Shown in pieces: positions 1 to 6,912 of a stretch of DNA of 64,000 nucleotides (positions are counted from its first letter, which is position 1; each line of letters opens with the position of its first letter). The stretch is from Sphingobium sp. TCM1 (GTDB taxonomy: Bacteria > Pseudomonadota > Alphaproteobacteria > Sphingomonadales > Sphingomonadaceae): assembly GCF_001650725.1 (NCBI RefSeq), contig NZ_LXVX01000005.1, positions 274,825 to 338,824 on the forward strand, in the 5' to 3' direction. The notes beneath the pieces were generated by a model. It was given only the letters and a program-made list of their open reading frames with translations. It did no database searches and had not been told where the DNA came from. The position numbers and the translations under genes are program-made.

Positions 1-52
1 CGGCGCCGACGAACCCCGTCGCGCCGGTCATTGCAATCCGGAAGGGGGTCAT
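1..52 (-). CDS. NAD-dependent epimerase/dehydratase, N-terminal fragment
   Basis: Only the first 17 codons are inside the window. They begin with ATG at 52 and read MTPFRIAMTGATGFVGA. The TGATGFVG stretch is the classic dinucleotide-binding loop (TGxxGxxG) of extended short-chain dehydrogenases and epimerases, so a Rossmann-fold NAD(P)-dependent sugar or isoprenoid-type epimerase/dehydratase is likely. The start lies 2 nt after the proB stop codon, so it is probably cotranscribed with proB. The substrate cannot be judged from this fragment. Confidence 0.7.
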   Translation of the reverse strand, partial: MTPFRIAMTGATGFVGA

Positions 53-54
53 GG

Positions 55-1185
55 TCAGATCATCGCCATATGGTCGCGATGGACCAGCACCGACCGTGGC
101 ATTTCGCCCAGCAGCACGGGGATCTCCTCGCTGCGGCGACCGGCGATCTTCCCTGCCGCTTCGCTGTCATATTCGATCAGCCCGCGCGCGATCACCCGGC
201 CATCCTGCGCGACGATGTCGACAACGTCACCGCGATCGAACACGCCTTCCACATGGGCGACGCCGGCGGGCAGCAGGCTGTTGCCCTTGCCCAGCGCCTT
301 TTCCGCGCCCGCGTCCACGATCAGCCGCCCGCGCGTCGTCAGGCGACCCGCCAGCCAGCCCTTGCGCGCGCCTTTCGCTTGCGCCGCCAGGAAAATCGAC
401 CCCTTTCCGCCATTCGCCCAGTGCGAAAGCGGCGCATCGACCTTGCCCGAAATGATGGCCAGGTGCGCGCCCGCGCCGGTCGCGATGCGCGCGGCCTGGA
501 TCTTCGACACCATGCCGCCCGAACCCATGCCCGACGCCGAACCGCCGTCCGCCATCGCCGCGATCCGCGCGTCGATCGTCTCGATTGTCTCTATCAGCAT
601 GGCGCTGGCATCGGCGTGCGGATTGGCGGTGTAAAGCCCGTCCACATCGGAAAGCAGCGCAACCGCGTCAGCCCGTGCCGCCTGTCCGATACGCGCCGCC
701 AGCCGATCATTGTCGCCGAAGCGGATCTCGGCCGTCGCCACGCTGTCATTCTCGTTGACCACCGGCACGACGTCCAATGCCATCAGCCGCTCCAGCGTCG
801 CCGACGCATTGAGGTAGCGCCGCCGGTTCTCCAGATCGTCCAGCGTCACCAGCATCTGCGCGGCGGTAATGCCCTTTTCCGCGAGCAGGCTGGCCCAGCA
901 TTGCGACAGGGCGATCTGCCCGGTGGCTGCCGCCGCCTGCGCGTCTTCCAGGCTGCCGCGCCCGCCCTTGGGCAGCTTCAGCCGCCGCGCGCCCAGCGCG
1001 ATCGCGCCCGACGACACGATGATGACCTGTTGCCCCGCCGCCTTGCGGATCGCGACATCAGCGACCAGCGTGCGCAGCCAGTCGACGCGCACCTCGCCGG
1101 CCGGATCGACCAGCAGGGCCGACCCGATCTTGATGACCAGGCGACGGACAAGTTCAGGGGGAAAACCGGAGAGGGGGTTGGTCAC
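55..1185 (-). CDS. proB: Glutamate 5-kinase (proline biosynthesis)
   Basis: Phosphorylates L-glutamate with ATP to gamma-glutamyl phosphate, the first committed step of proline synthesis in the cytoplasm. The 376-residue protein has the amino acid kinase fold: the N-terminal VIKIGSALL phosphate-binding segment, VIIVSSGAIALG, NENDSVAT in the middle, and LLSDVDGLYT. About 90 C-terminal residues form a PUA domain. The length matches full ProB enzymes. It lies 31 nt downstream of obgE on the same strand and 2 nt upstream of the epimerase gene, so obgE-proB-epimerase probably form one transcript. Feedback inhibition by proline is known for the family and is not visible in the sequence. Confidence 0.95.
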   Translation of the reverse strand: MTNPLSGFPPELVRRLVIKIGSALLVDPAGEVRVDWLRTLVADVAIRKAAGQQVIIVSSGAIALGARRLKLPKGGRGSLEDAQAAAATGQIALSQCWASLLAEKGITAAQMLVTLDDLENRRRYLNASATLERLMALDVVPVVNENDSVATAEIRFGDNDRLAARIGQAARADAVALLSDVDGLYTANPHADASAMLIETIETIDARIAAMADGGSASGMGSGGMVSKIQAARIATGAGAHLAIISGKVDAPLSHWANGGKGSIFLAAQAKGARKGWLAGRLTTRGRLIVDAGAEKALGKGNSLLPAGVAHVEGVFDRGDVVDIVAQDGRVIARGLIEYDSEAAGKIAGRRSEEIPVLLGEMPRSVLVHRDHMAMI

Positions 1186-1216
1186 GGGACTGAATATCCG
1201 TTTAGCCTATTCGCGG

Positions 1217-2317
1217 TCAGATCGGCGACCAGGTGGCTTCGCCTTCCTCGCCGCCATCCTCATCCTCTTCATCCTCGGCGTCCTGATCCAGCATCGGCAG
1301 CACGGCGTCCATCAGCGCGCCGACGCCTTCGCCGGTCGCGCCGGAAATGATGAACACGTCCTCCACGCCCGCTTCCTCGCGCAGTTGTGCGGCGATGTCC
1401 TCCATCAGTTCCTTCCCCAGAAGGTCGCCCTTGTTGAGCGCCACGATCTGCGGCTTGTCTTCCAGTCCGCCGCCATAGGCGGCCAGTTCGTCGGTCACGA
1501 TGCGGAAGGCATCGACGGGATCGTCGCCGGTCGCGTCGATCAGGTGCAGCAGAACGCGGCAGCGCTCGATATGGCCCAGGAAGCGGTCGCCGATGCCCGC
1601 TCCCTCGGCGGCGCCCTCGATCAGGCCCGGAATGTCGGCCAGCACGAATTCGCGGTCGCGGTGCAGCACCACGCCCAGCTGCGGCTTGGTGGTGGTGAAG
1701 GCGTATGCGCCGACCTTCGCCTTGGTGTTCGTCACCTGGTTGATCAGCGTCGACTTGCCTGCATTGGGCATTCCGACCAGGCCGACATCGGCCAGCAGCT
1801 TGAGGCGCAGCCACACCCACATTTCCTGCCCCGGCCAGCCCGTGCCATGCTGGCGCGGCGCGCGGTTGGTGCTGGTCTTGTAGGACAGGTTGCCCCGGCC
1901 GCCGTCGCCGCCGCGCAGGAAGGTGACGCGCTGCCCGACCTCGGTGAAGTCGGCGAGCACTTCCTGCTCCTCGAAGTCGGGATAGCCGTCCTCGTCCTCG
2001 CTGCCCTCGATCGGCTGGGGATCGGACAGGATCTGGGTGCCGACCGGCACCTTGATGACCAGGTCGTTGCCGCCCGCGCCATAACGGTTCTTGCCCATGC
2101 CCGGCTGGCCGCGCTGCGCCTTGAAATGCTGGGTGTAGCGGAAATCGATCAGCGTGTTGAGGCCGGCCACGGCCTCGAAGATGATGTCGCCGCCCTTGCC
2201 GCCGTTGCCGCCGTCCGGGCCGCCATATTCGACATATTTTTCACGGCGAAAGCTGACCGCGCCGGGGCCGCCCCAGCCGGACTTGATATAGATTTTGGCT
2301 TGATCGAGAAAATGCAT
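1217..2317 (-). CDS. obgE: Obg family GTPase (ribosome assembly/stress GTPase)
   Basis: Essential GTP-binding protein that associates with the 50S subunit and links ribosome maturation to growth and stress. Of 366 residues, the first ~160 are the glycine-rich Obg fold (GGPDGGNGGKGGD, GNLSYKTSTNRAPRQ). The G domain follows: G1 GMPNAGKST, G3 DIPGLIEGA, G4 NKGD, and a G5-like SGATGEG. The C-terminal tail is acidic (DQDAEDEEDEDGGEEGE) and short; a separate OCT domain is not evident. The start at MHFLDQAKI is the conserved family N-terminus. Placement next to proB is common in proteobacteria. Confidence 0.95.
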   Translation of the reverse strand: MHFLDQAKIYIKSGWGGPGAVSFRREKYVEYGGPDGGNGGKGGDIIFEAVAGLNTLIDFRYTQHFKAQRGQPGMGKNRYGAGGNDLVIKVPVGTQILSDPQPIEGSEDEDGYPDFEEQEVLADFTEVGQRVTFLRGGDGGRGNLSYKTSTNRAPRQHGTGWPGQEMWVWLRLKLLADVGLVGMPNAGKSTLINQVTNTKAKVGAYAFTTTKPQLGVVLHRDREFVLADIPGLIEGAAEGAGIGDRFLGHIERCRVLLHLIDATGDDPVDAFRIVTDELAAYGGGLEDKPQIVALNKGDLLGKELMEDIAAQLREEAGVEDVFIISGATGEGVGALMDAVLPMLDQDAEDEEDEDGGEEGEATWSPI

Positions 2318-2347
2318 GGCGCGCCCATAACGCCTAATCGCGAAAAG

Positions 2348-2965
2348 TTAAACCTTGGCCTGCGCGGCAATCGTCGCGGCTTCCTGCATCAACGCGAATG
2401 TCAGGCTGCGGGTTGCGATCTCGCGGGCCTTTTCGCGCGGCAGGCAAAGCGCCCCTGCCATGGCGCCCCCCAGCTGCGAATCGCCCAGCGCCAGCAGCAC
2501 CAGCATCAGCGTGTTCTCCCGGATCAGCTCGGCCATGTTCGGGCTGAGGGCGCTTGCCGCCAGCTTGTCGACCAGCCGGTGGATCGCGTCCACCACCGGG
2601 TCCAGCGCATCCTCATTGCCCGACGCGAGCATCCAGCTCGCCAGCGCGCCCGCGCCCTCGCGGTCGAACGCGTCGAATGTCATGTCGACGATGATGCGCG
2701 GCGCCAGTTCGCCGCGCCGCGCCGCATCCACCGCCTCGCCGATCTTGGTGGTGATGGTATCGGCCAGATGCGCGGCCAGCGCCTTCTGCAATCCCGCGGC
2801 CGATCCGAAATGATGCAGCAGGTTGGCGTGGGTCCGCCCGACCCGGCCGGCCACCGCCTTCAGCGTCACTGCCTGCGGCCCTGCCTCGATCAGCAGGTCG
2901 CGCGCCGCCTCGACGGCGACGAGGCGGCTTTCATCGGGGCTGAGGCGTGCGCGCTTTATTGACAT
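2348..2965 (-). CDS. TetR/AcrR family transcriptional regulator
   Basis: 205 residues. The N-terminal helix-turn-helix covers about residues 10-55 (AARDLLIEAG, TLKAVAGRVGRTHANLLHHFGS), the pattern of TetR DNA-binding domains. The C-terminal part is a variable helical ligand domain. It is divergently transcribed from the metal-dependent hydrolase gene at 3020, with a 54-bp spacer carrying two palindromes, one overlapping its own start codon. It most likely represses itself and the hydrolase. The ligand is unknown. Confidence 0.85.
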   Translation of the reverse strand: MSIKRARLSPDESRLVAVEAARDLLIEAGPQAVTLKAVAGRVGRTHANLLHHFGSAAGLQKALAAHLADTITTKIGEAVDAARRGELAPRIIVDMTFDAFDREGAGALASWMLASGNEDALDPVVDAIHRLVDKLAASALSPNMAELIRENTLMLVLLALGDSQLGGAMAGALCLPREKAREIATRSLTFALMQEAATIAAQAKV

Positions 2966-2998
2966 CTATGTCAGTTGTCCATATTTACATCAGTGTAA
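2960..2998. promoter_or_regulatory. Paired palindromic operator of the TetR divergon
   Basis: Two 14-bp dyads lie 25 bp apart: TGACATCTATGTCA (2960-2973, 6-bp perfect arms) and TTACATCAGTGTAA (2985-2998, 5-bp perfect arms). They agree at 10 of 14 positions. The first covers the TetR start codon and the second sits ahead of the hydrolase ribosome-binding site, as expected for autorepression of both genes. The dyads are seen directly. The assignment to this TetR protein is inferred from position. Confidence 0.6.
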
Positions 2999-3019
2999 GT
3001 AAGCAACGGAGGCGTCCCC

Positions 3020-3871
3020 ATGACCCCGACCGAACTCACCATTACCCCGCGTGATCGCCGCTTCGGGCGGGATCGCGCCGCATCCCGACATTGGCTGAAT
3101 GGCGATCCGATCGCCACGGCTTTCTTCAACGCCCTGTCGATCACCTTCCCGCGCGGCGAAGCTTATTTCATCGATAGCGTACGCGCCTTCCGCGACGGCG
3201 TGCCGGACCGGCTGGCGGGCGAGATCGCCGCCTTCATTCGCCAGGAAGTCGTCCATAGCCGCGAGCATCTCGCCTTCAACCGGCAGGTGACGGATCATGG
3301 CTATGACGTGTCGCGCCTCGACGCCGACGTGACCCTGGTGCTGGACATGGCGAAGCGGCGTCCCCCGATCGACAGCCTGGCGGCGACCATGGCACTGGAG
3401 CATTTCACCGCCATCCTCGCCCATGAACTGCTGAGCGACCCGCGCCATCTGGACGGCGCCGACCCGGAGATCGCCGCGTTGTGGCGATGGCACGCCATCG
3501 AGGAGATCGAGCATAAGGGCGTCGCCTGCGATACCTGGATGCACGCCACGCGCGACTGGACGCGCTTCCGGCGCTGGTGGGTCAAGTCGCTGATGATGCT
3601 GGTCGTAACCAGGAATTTTCTCCATCATCGCGCCCGCGGGATGATGGAATTGCTGCGGCAGGACGGCATCACCGGACGGCGCGCCTGGGGCGGGCTGCTC
3701 CATTACGCGCTGGTGCGGCCGGGCATATTGCGTCGCGTGGCGCGTCCGTGGCTCGGCTATTTCCTGCCCGGCTTCCATCCCTGGCGGGTCGATGATCGCG
3801 CGTTGATCGCTCTGGCCGATACGCCCTATGCCGATGCGCGGCCGCCCGCCGCCTTGCCCTCGGTCGCCTGA
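3020..3871 (+). CDS. Predicted metal-dependent hydrolase (PF10118-like)
   Basis: 283 residues resembling the poorly characterised bacterial family annotated as predicted metal-dependent hydrolase. Conserved acidic/histidine motifs recall diiron or ferritin-like helices: IRQEVVHSREHLAFN, MALEHFTAILAHELL and HAIEEIEHKGVACD. The start ATG is preceded by an AACGGAGG ribosome-binding site. No signal peptide is seen. Divergence from a TetR gene with palindromic operators suggests induction by a small, possibly lipophilic, ligand. The reaction is not known; similar proteins often sit beside TetR genes in alpha- and gammaproteobacteria. Confidence 0.75.
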   Translation: MTPTELTITPRDRRFGRDRAASRHWLNGDPIATAFFNALSITFPRGEAYFIDSVRAFRDGVPDRLAGEIAAFIRQEVVHSREHLAFNRQVTDHGYDVSRLDADVTLVLDMAKRRPPIDSLAATMALEHFTAILAHELLSDPRHLDGADPEIAALWRWHAIEEIEHKGVACDTWMHATRDWTRFRRWWVKSLMMLVVTRNFLHHRARGMMELLRQDGITGRRAWGGLLHYALVRPGILRRVARPWLGYFLPGFHPWRVDDRALIALADTPYADARPPAALPSVA

Positions 3872-3925
3872 AGGGCGATAGGCCTGCCTTGACGGCCGTC
3901 GCGCAGGATTTTTCTTGCGTCGGGC

Positions 3926-3961
3926 AGGGCAGGGCTTCGACAGGCCCGGCCCGAACGGATA
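3926..3961. repeat. Short palindromic interspersed repeat (TTCGACAGGC type)
   Basis: The stretch GGGCTTCGACAGGCC followed by CGGCCCGAACGG matches a short intergenic palindrome common in sphingomonad genomes (TTCGAC...GAACGG). A second example lies at 34239-34346. It fills the gap before the acetyltransferase start and is judged non-coding. Confidence 0.45.
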
Positions 3962-3983
3962 TAGTGGTCGCCGCGAGGATAAA

Positions 3984-4520
3984 GTGACGACTGACGCTCC
4001 GACATTGGAAACCATCCGCCTGATCCTCCGCCCGCATCGGGTGGAGGATTATGTCGCCTGCCGCAAATTATGGGGGGACGCCGACGTGGTGCGCCATATC
4101 GGCGGCGTGACGCAGGACGCGCAGGCGGTGTGGTTCCGCCTGCTGCGCTATGCCGGCATGTGGTCCATGCTAGGCTATGGCATGTGGGTGATCGAGGAGC
4201 GGGACAGCGGCGCTTTCCTGGGGGAGGCCGGCCTGCTCAGCGCCGAACGCGGCCTGCCCGAACTGGAAGGCGTGCCGGAGGCGGGCTGGGTGCTGGCGCC
4301 AGAGGCCTGGGGCCGGGGCATCGCCACTGAAGCGATGCACGCCGTTCTCGACTGGGCGGACGCCCATCTCGATGCGCCCTCGCTCCGCTGCATCATCGAC
4401 CCGGACAATCTGGCGTCCATCAAGGTCGCGGAAAAGCTGGGTTTCCATGCGCTGGTCGATACGGAACTTGCGGGCAGGCCGACACGGGTGTTCGACCGCC
4501 CCAAACATCCTCCCCGCTAA
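3984..4520 (+). CDS. GNAT family N-acetyltransferase (RimJ/RimL-like)
   Basis: 178 residues from GTG at 3984, chosen because GAGGAT lies just upstream and the protein then starts close to the conserved LETIRLILRPHRVEDY segment; an upstream ATG at 3915 would place a REP-like repeat inside the coding region. The acetyl-CoA-binding motif A is WVLAPEAWGRGIATEA, and NLASIKVAEKLGF is the typical C-terminal motif of enzymes acetylating ribosomal protein N-termini or small amines. It converges with another GNAT gene of similar type across a strong hairpin. The substrate is unknown. Confidence 0.85.
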   Translation: MTTDAPTLETIRLILRPHRVEDYVACRKLWGDADVVRHIGGVTQDAQAVWFRLLRYAGMWSMLGYGMWVIEERDSGAFLGEAGLLSAERGLPELEGVPEAGWVLAPEAWGRGIATEAMHAVLDWADAHLDAPSLRCIIDPDNLASIKVAEKLGFHALVDTELAGRPTRVFDRPKHPPR

Positions 4521-4547
4521 GGGGATCGTCGCGACATATTGTCACGC

Positions 4548-4575
4548 CGTCCTTCCCGCGATGGCGGGAAGGACG
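4548..4575. terminator. Hairpin between convergent GNAT genes
   Basis: Perfect 12-bp inverted repeat CGTCCTTCCCGC (4548-4559) and GCGGGAAGGACG (4564-4575) around a GATG tetraloop. It lies between the ends of the two convergent acetyltransferase genes. There is no strong T-run on either side, so it may act as a bidirectional transcript-end stabiliser rather than a classical intrinsic terminator. Confidence 0.6.
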
Positions 4576-4596
4576 ATCATCGATAGGGTGTCGCGC

Positions 4597-5169
4597 TCAA
4601 GCCGCCACCGGCAACGCATCCCCATAGAGATCCATTGCGGGATCGGCGCTCATTCGCCCGCCTTCGCCTTCGTCGAACATCAGGCAATCGACCAGTGCGT
4701 CGCGGCCCAGGCTGTAGCGTTTCTCGATTCGTCCCGCGAAGTGGAAGCCCAGCTTGCGCAGGACGTTGCCCGACGCGGGATTGTCGATGAAATGCCCGGC
4801 CTTTATGTCGCGGATGCCGTTCGCCCGCGCCATGTCCAGCACCGCGCGCGCGGCCTCGGTCGCGAACCCCAGCCCCCAATAGGGGCGGGCGATCCAGTAA
4901 CCCAGTTCGGGCGCGCCCTGCTCGTCCAGATGGACTCCGCATCCACCGACCAGGCGCGGCGCGCCCTGGGTGCGGGTGAAGGCGAGCAGTCGGGGCAGGC
5001 GCGGATGTTGCGGCAGCGCCAGGAAGGCTTCGGCGTCGTCCGGCCCATAGGGGCTGGGGACGCGCGTCAGGTTGCGCGCGACCGCCGGGTCGTTGATGGC
5101 CAGGGCCAGGGCCTGCGCGTCTTCCATCCAGCCGGGACGCAGCAGCAGGCGGGGGGTACGGGCGAACAT
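4597..5169 (-). CDS. GNAT family N-acetyltransferase
   Basis: 190 residues. It opens with the FARTPRLLLRPGWMEDA segment typical of RimJ/RimL-like GNATs. The acetyl-CoA loop is YWIARPYWGLGFATEAARA, and NPASGNVLRKLGFHFAG forms the C-terminal core. The protein after about residue 165 (FDEGEGGRMSADPAMD) is acidic. It is separated from rpmA by more than 250 bp and faces the other GNAT gene. The acetylated target cannot be told from sequence. Confidence 0.85.
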   Translation of the reverse strand: MFARTPRLLLRPGWMEDAQALALAINDPAVARNLTRVPSPYGPDDAEAFLALPQHPRLPRLLAFTRTQGAPRLVGGCGVHLDEQGAPELGYWIARPYWGLGFATEAARAVLDMARANGIRDIKAGHFIDNPASGNVLRKLGFHFAGRIEKRYSLGRDALVDCLMFDEGEGGRMSADPAMDLYGDALPVAA

Positions 5170-5322
5170 TCTCGTCTCTCCTCTTCTGCGCGCCGTTAAC
5201 CGCCAATGATGACGGCTTGACGACGACTTGCCTCTGGATGATTCCCCGCCCGCAGGACGCGCGAGAAGGCGTTGAGTTCCAGAGACTTGAGGGATTTTTG
5301 AGGGAGATTTCGCCCAACGGAA

Positions 5323-5356
5323 AAGGGGCGCCCCTCATAGGTGAGGAGCGCCCCTT
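5323..5356 (-). terminator. Intrinsic terminator of rplU-rpmA
   Basis: On the minus strand the hairpin arms are AAGGGGCGCTCCTCA and TGAGGGGCGCCCCTT with a short loop and one mismatch, followed by a T-run (CCCCTTTTCCG). It sits about 90 nt downstream of the rpmA stop, the expected place for the end of the ribosomal protein operon. The rest of 5170-5442 holds no recognisable gene. Confidence 0.8.
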
Positions 5357-5442
5357 GTTCCCTCGGACACCGGCATCAGACGGAAGGTCCGAACGCCGGG
5401 AGGATCGCCCCTATCGAAGGACGACCCGTCATCAGTCGTCCG

Positions 5443-5712
5443 TTATTCTGCCGCTTCGGCCATTGCGTCTACCGACACATATTTGCGGCCCAGCTTGCCG
5501 GTGTGGAATACCACCTTGCCTTCGCCGAGGGCGAAGAGGGTGTGATCCTTGCCCATGCCGACATTGCGACCCGGATACACGCGGGTGCCGCGCTGGCGAA
5601 TGATGATGTTGCCGCCGATCACGTCCTGACCGCCGAACTTCTTGACGCCAAGGCGCTTCGACTCGGAATCGCGACCGTTGCGCGACGAACCGCCAGCTTT
5701 CTTATGTGCCAT
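5443..5712 (-). CDS. rpmA: 50S ribosomal protein L27
   Basis: 89 residues starting [16 protein letters not shown], the invariant L27 N-terminus that reaches toward the peptidyl transferase centre. [16 protein letters not shown] is the conserved core. There is no N-terminal extension needing cleavage, as expected outside Firmicutes. It lies 32 nt downstream of rplU, the usual rplU-rpmA operon. Confidence 0.98.
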   Translation of the reverse strand: MAHKKAGGSSRNGRDSESKRLGVKKFGGQDVIGGNIIIRQRGTRVYPGRNVGMGKDHTLFALGEGKVVFHTGKLGRKYVSVDAMAEAAE

Positions 5713-5744
5713 GACCTAAACTCCTCGAATCTTCAGCTAGTGGC

Positions 5745-6044
5745 TCAGGCGCCGATCGACACGATCTTCAGGATCGTGTGGTTCTGGCGGTGGCCGTTCT
5801 TGCGGCGATAATTGTGGCGGCGGCGCTTCTTGAAGACGATGACCTTCTCGCCCTTCGCCTGCGCGATGATTTCCGCCGCGACGGTCAGCTTGGCAGCGTC
5901 CTTCAGGTCGCCGCCTTCACCGGCCAGCAGGACGTCGTCCAGCGTGACCTTGTCGCCGGCTTCGCCAGCCAGCTTTTCAACGACGATCTTGTCTCCGGCG
6001 GCGACGCGATACTGCTTGCCGCCCGTGCGCACGATAGCGAACAT
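5745..6044 (-). CDS. rplU: 50S ribosomal protein L21
   Basis: 99 residues starting [18 protein letters not shown], the conserved L21 start. An upstream in-frame start at 6065 would add seven residues not expected for the family. [18 protein letters not shown] is the typical RNA-binding C-terminal motif. It is the first gene of the rplU-rpmA transcript. Confidence 0.97.
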   Translation of the reverse strand: MFAIVRTGGKQYRVAAGDKIVVEKLAGEAGDKVTLDDVLLAGEGGDLKDAAKLTVAAEIIAQAKGEKVIVFKKRRRHNYRRKNGHRQNHTILKIVSIGA

Positions 6045-6231
6045 GGCTTGTCTCTTCTCGTTCAAATCTGCTTTACGCAGATCTTCGAGGACAAATCCTG
6101 TCGACCCGCGCGGGAATGTGGCCCGTTAGTGGAATGACTCGCACCTGTCAACCGATGCGGGTCGGTTTCGGCACTGGTTTTCACGCCCGTCCGCCCCTAT
6201 CTCCTGTGGAACCAGGGGATTTGGCGGCGAG
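6045..6231 (-). promoter_or_regulatory. rplU-rpmA upstream region with likely promoter
   Basis: On the minus strand a consensus -35 hexamer TTGACA occurs at 6151-6146, about 100 nt upstream of the rplU start. The -10 region 17 nt further (TAACGG) is only a weak match. The region also carries the upstream flank of the divergent gene at 6232. No gene is seen in it. Confidence 0.4.
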
Positions 6232-6627
6232 ATGCAGCATATGGGCAGGAAAAGGCGGAAGGGAAGGGGCGCGATCCCCCGCGCCGCAATTCTGGCCGCC
6301 CTGTGGACCCTCATCGCCGTCACGTTGCTGTCGGCTCTCGCGCCGCTCGGTCCGCCGCTCAGCCGCGCCACCGGCTCCGCTTTCAATCCCGCGACCAGCG
6401 ACGTGGTGCTCAAGGCCCGCGCTCCATCCGCCGCGCAGGCGGTCCCGCCCATCCGCCCGGATGGCGACGGGTGGCCGCCGGTGGCGATCCTGGGACTGGC
6501 GATCATGGCGATCGTGGGCGTCTGGCGGTTTCTGCCCGCCTTGTCCGCCCCGCCGGCGGCCCCCCGCCTCCCGCGCCCGCCGCTCATGCGCGCGCATCTT
6601 GCCAGGGCGCCGCCCGCCTCCTTCTGA
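6232..6627 (+). CDS. Hypothetical two-helix membrane protein
   Basis: 131 residues of unknown function. A basic N-terminus (MGRKRRKGRGA) precedes a first membrane segment at about residues 17-38 (AAILAALWTLIAVTLLSALA). A polar Pro/Ala-rich stretch comes next, then a second segment at about residues 82-100 (PVAILGLAIMAIVGVWRFLP) and a Pro/Arg-rich tail. The start may be ATG at 6232 or 6241. It is followed 54 nt later by a second tiny membrane protein, so the two may be cotranscribed. Confidence 0.5.
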   Translation: MQHMGRKRRKGRGAIPRAAILAALWTLIAVTLLSALAPLGPPLSRATGSAFNPATSDVVLKARAPSAAQAVPPIRPDGDGWPPVAILGLAIMAIVGVWRFLPALSAPPAAPRLPRPPLMRAHLARAPPASF

Positions 6628-6681
6628 CGGATCGAACCCGCCCGTCACGCGCGGGCACCTGGTCGAAAGAGGAGTCATCCC

Positions 6682-6807
6682 ATGCCTCGCAAGAGCCTGC
6701 GCCGCGGCCGTCGCTCTCGTCCGCCCTGGTGGTTCATGCCCCTCGTCATGGCGGGCCTTGGCGCCGCCGCTATGGCCCTCGCCGCGATGATGATCGTCGT
6801 CGACTGA
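6682..6807 (+). CDS. Small basic single-pass membrane protein (41 aa)
   Basis: A 41-residue reading frame reading MPRKSLRRGRRSRPPWW and then a hydrophobic stretch to the end (residues 18-40). A good ribosome-binding site (AAGAGGAG) lies 7 nt ahead of the ATG. The design is a strongly basic cytoplasmic head plus one transmembrane helix rich in Met and Ala. No known family is recognised. Its strong Shine-Dalgarno and place between a membrane protein gene and the antiporter gene support a real gene. Confidence 0.55.
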   Translation: MPRKSLRRGRRSRPPWWFMPLVMAGLGAAAMALAAMMIVVD

Positions 6808-6912
6808 AAAGCACGTCTCCATGACCGACGGAGGTCGGGAGAGCGCCGATATCCTGCTCATTTCCCGCCGGACGCACGCCCCAACGGCCGGCCACCGGAT
6901 CGAAAGGCAAAA

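Noticed and set aside
869..2962. A 697-codon open frame on the plus strand across obgE and the TetR gene
   Set aside because: It is antisense to well-recognised genes, rich in Arg/His/Gln/Asp as expected for shadows in GC-rich DNA, and matches no family I recognise.
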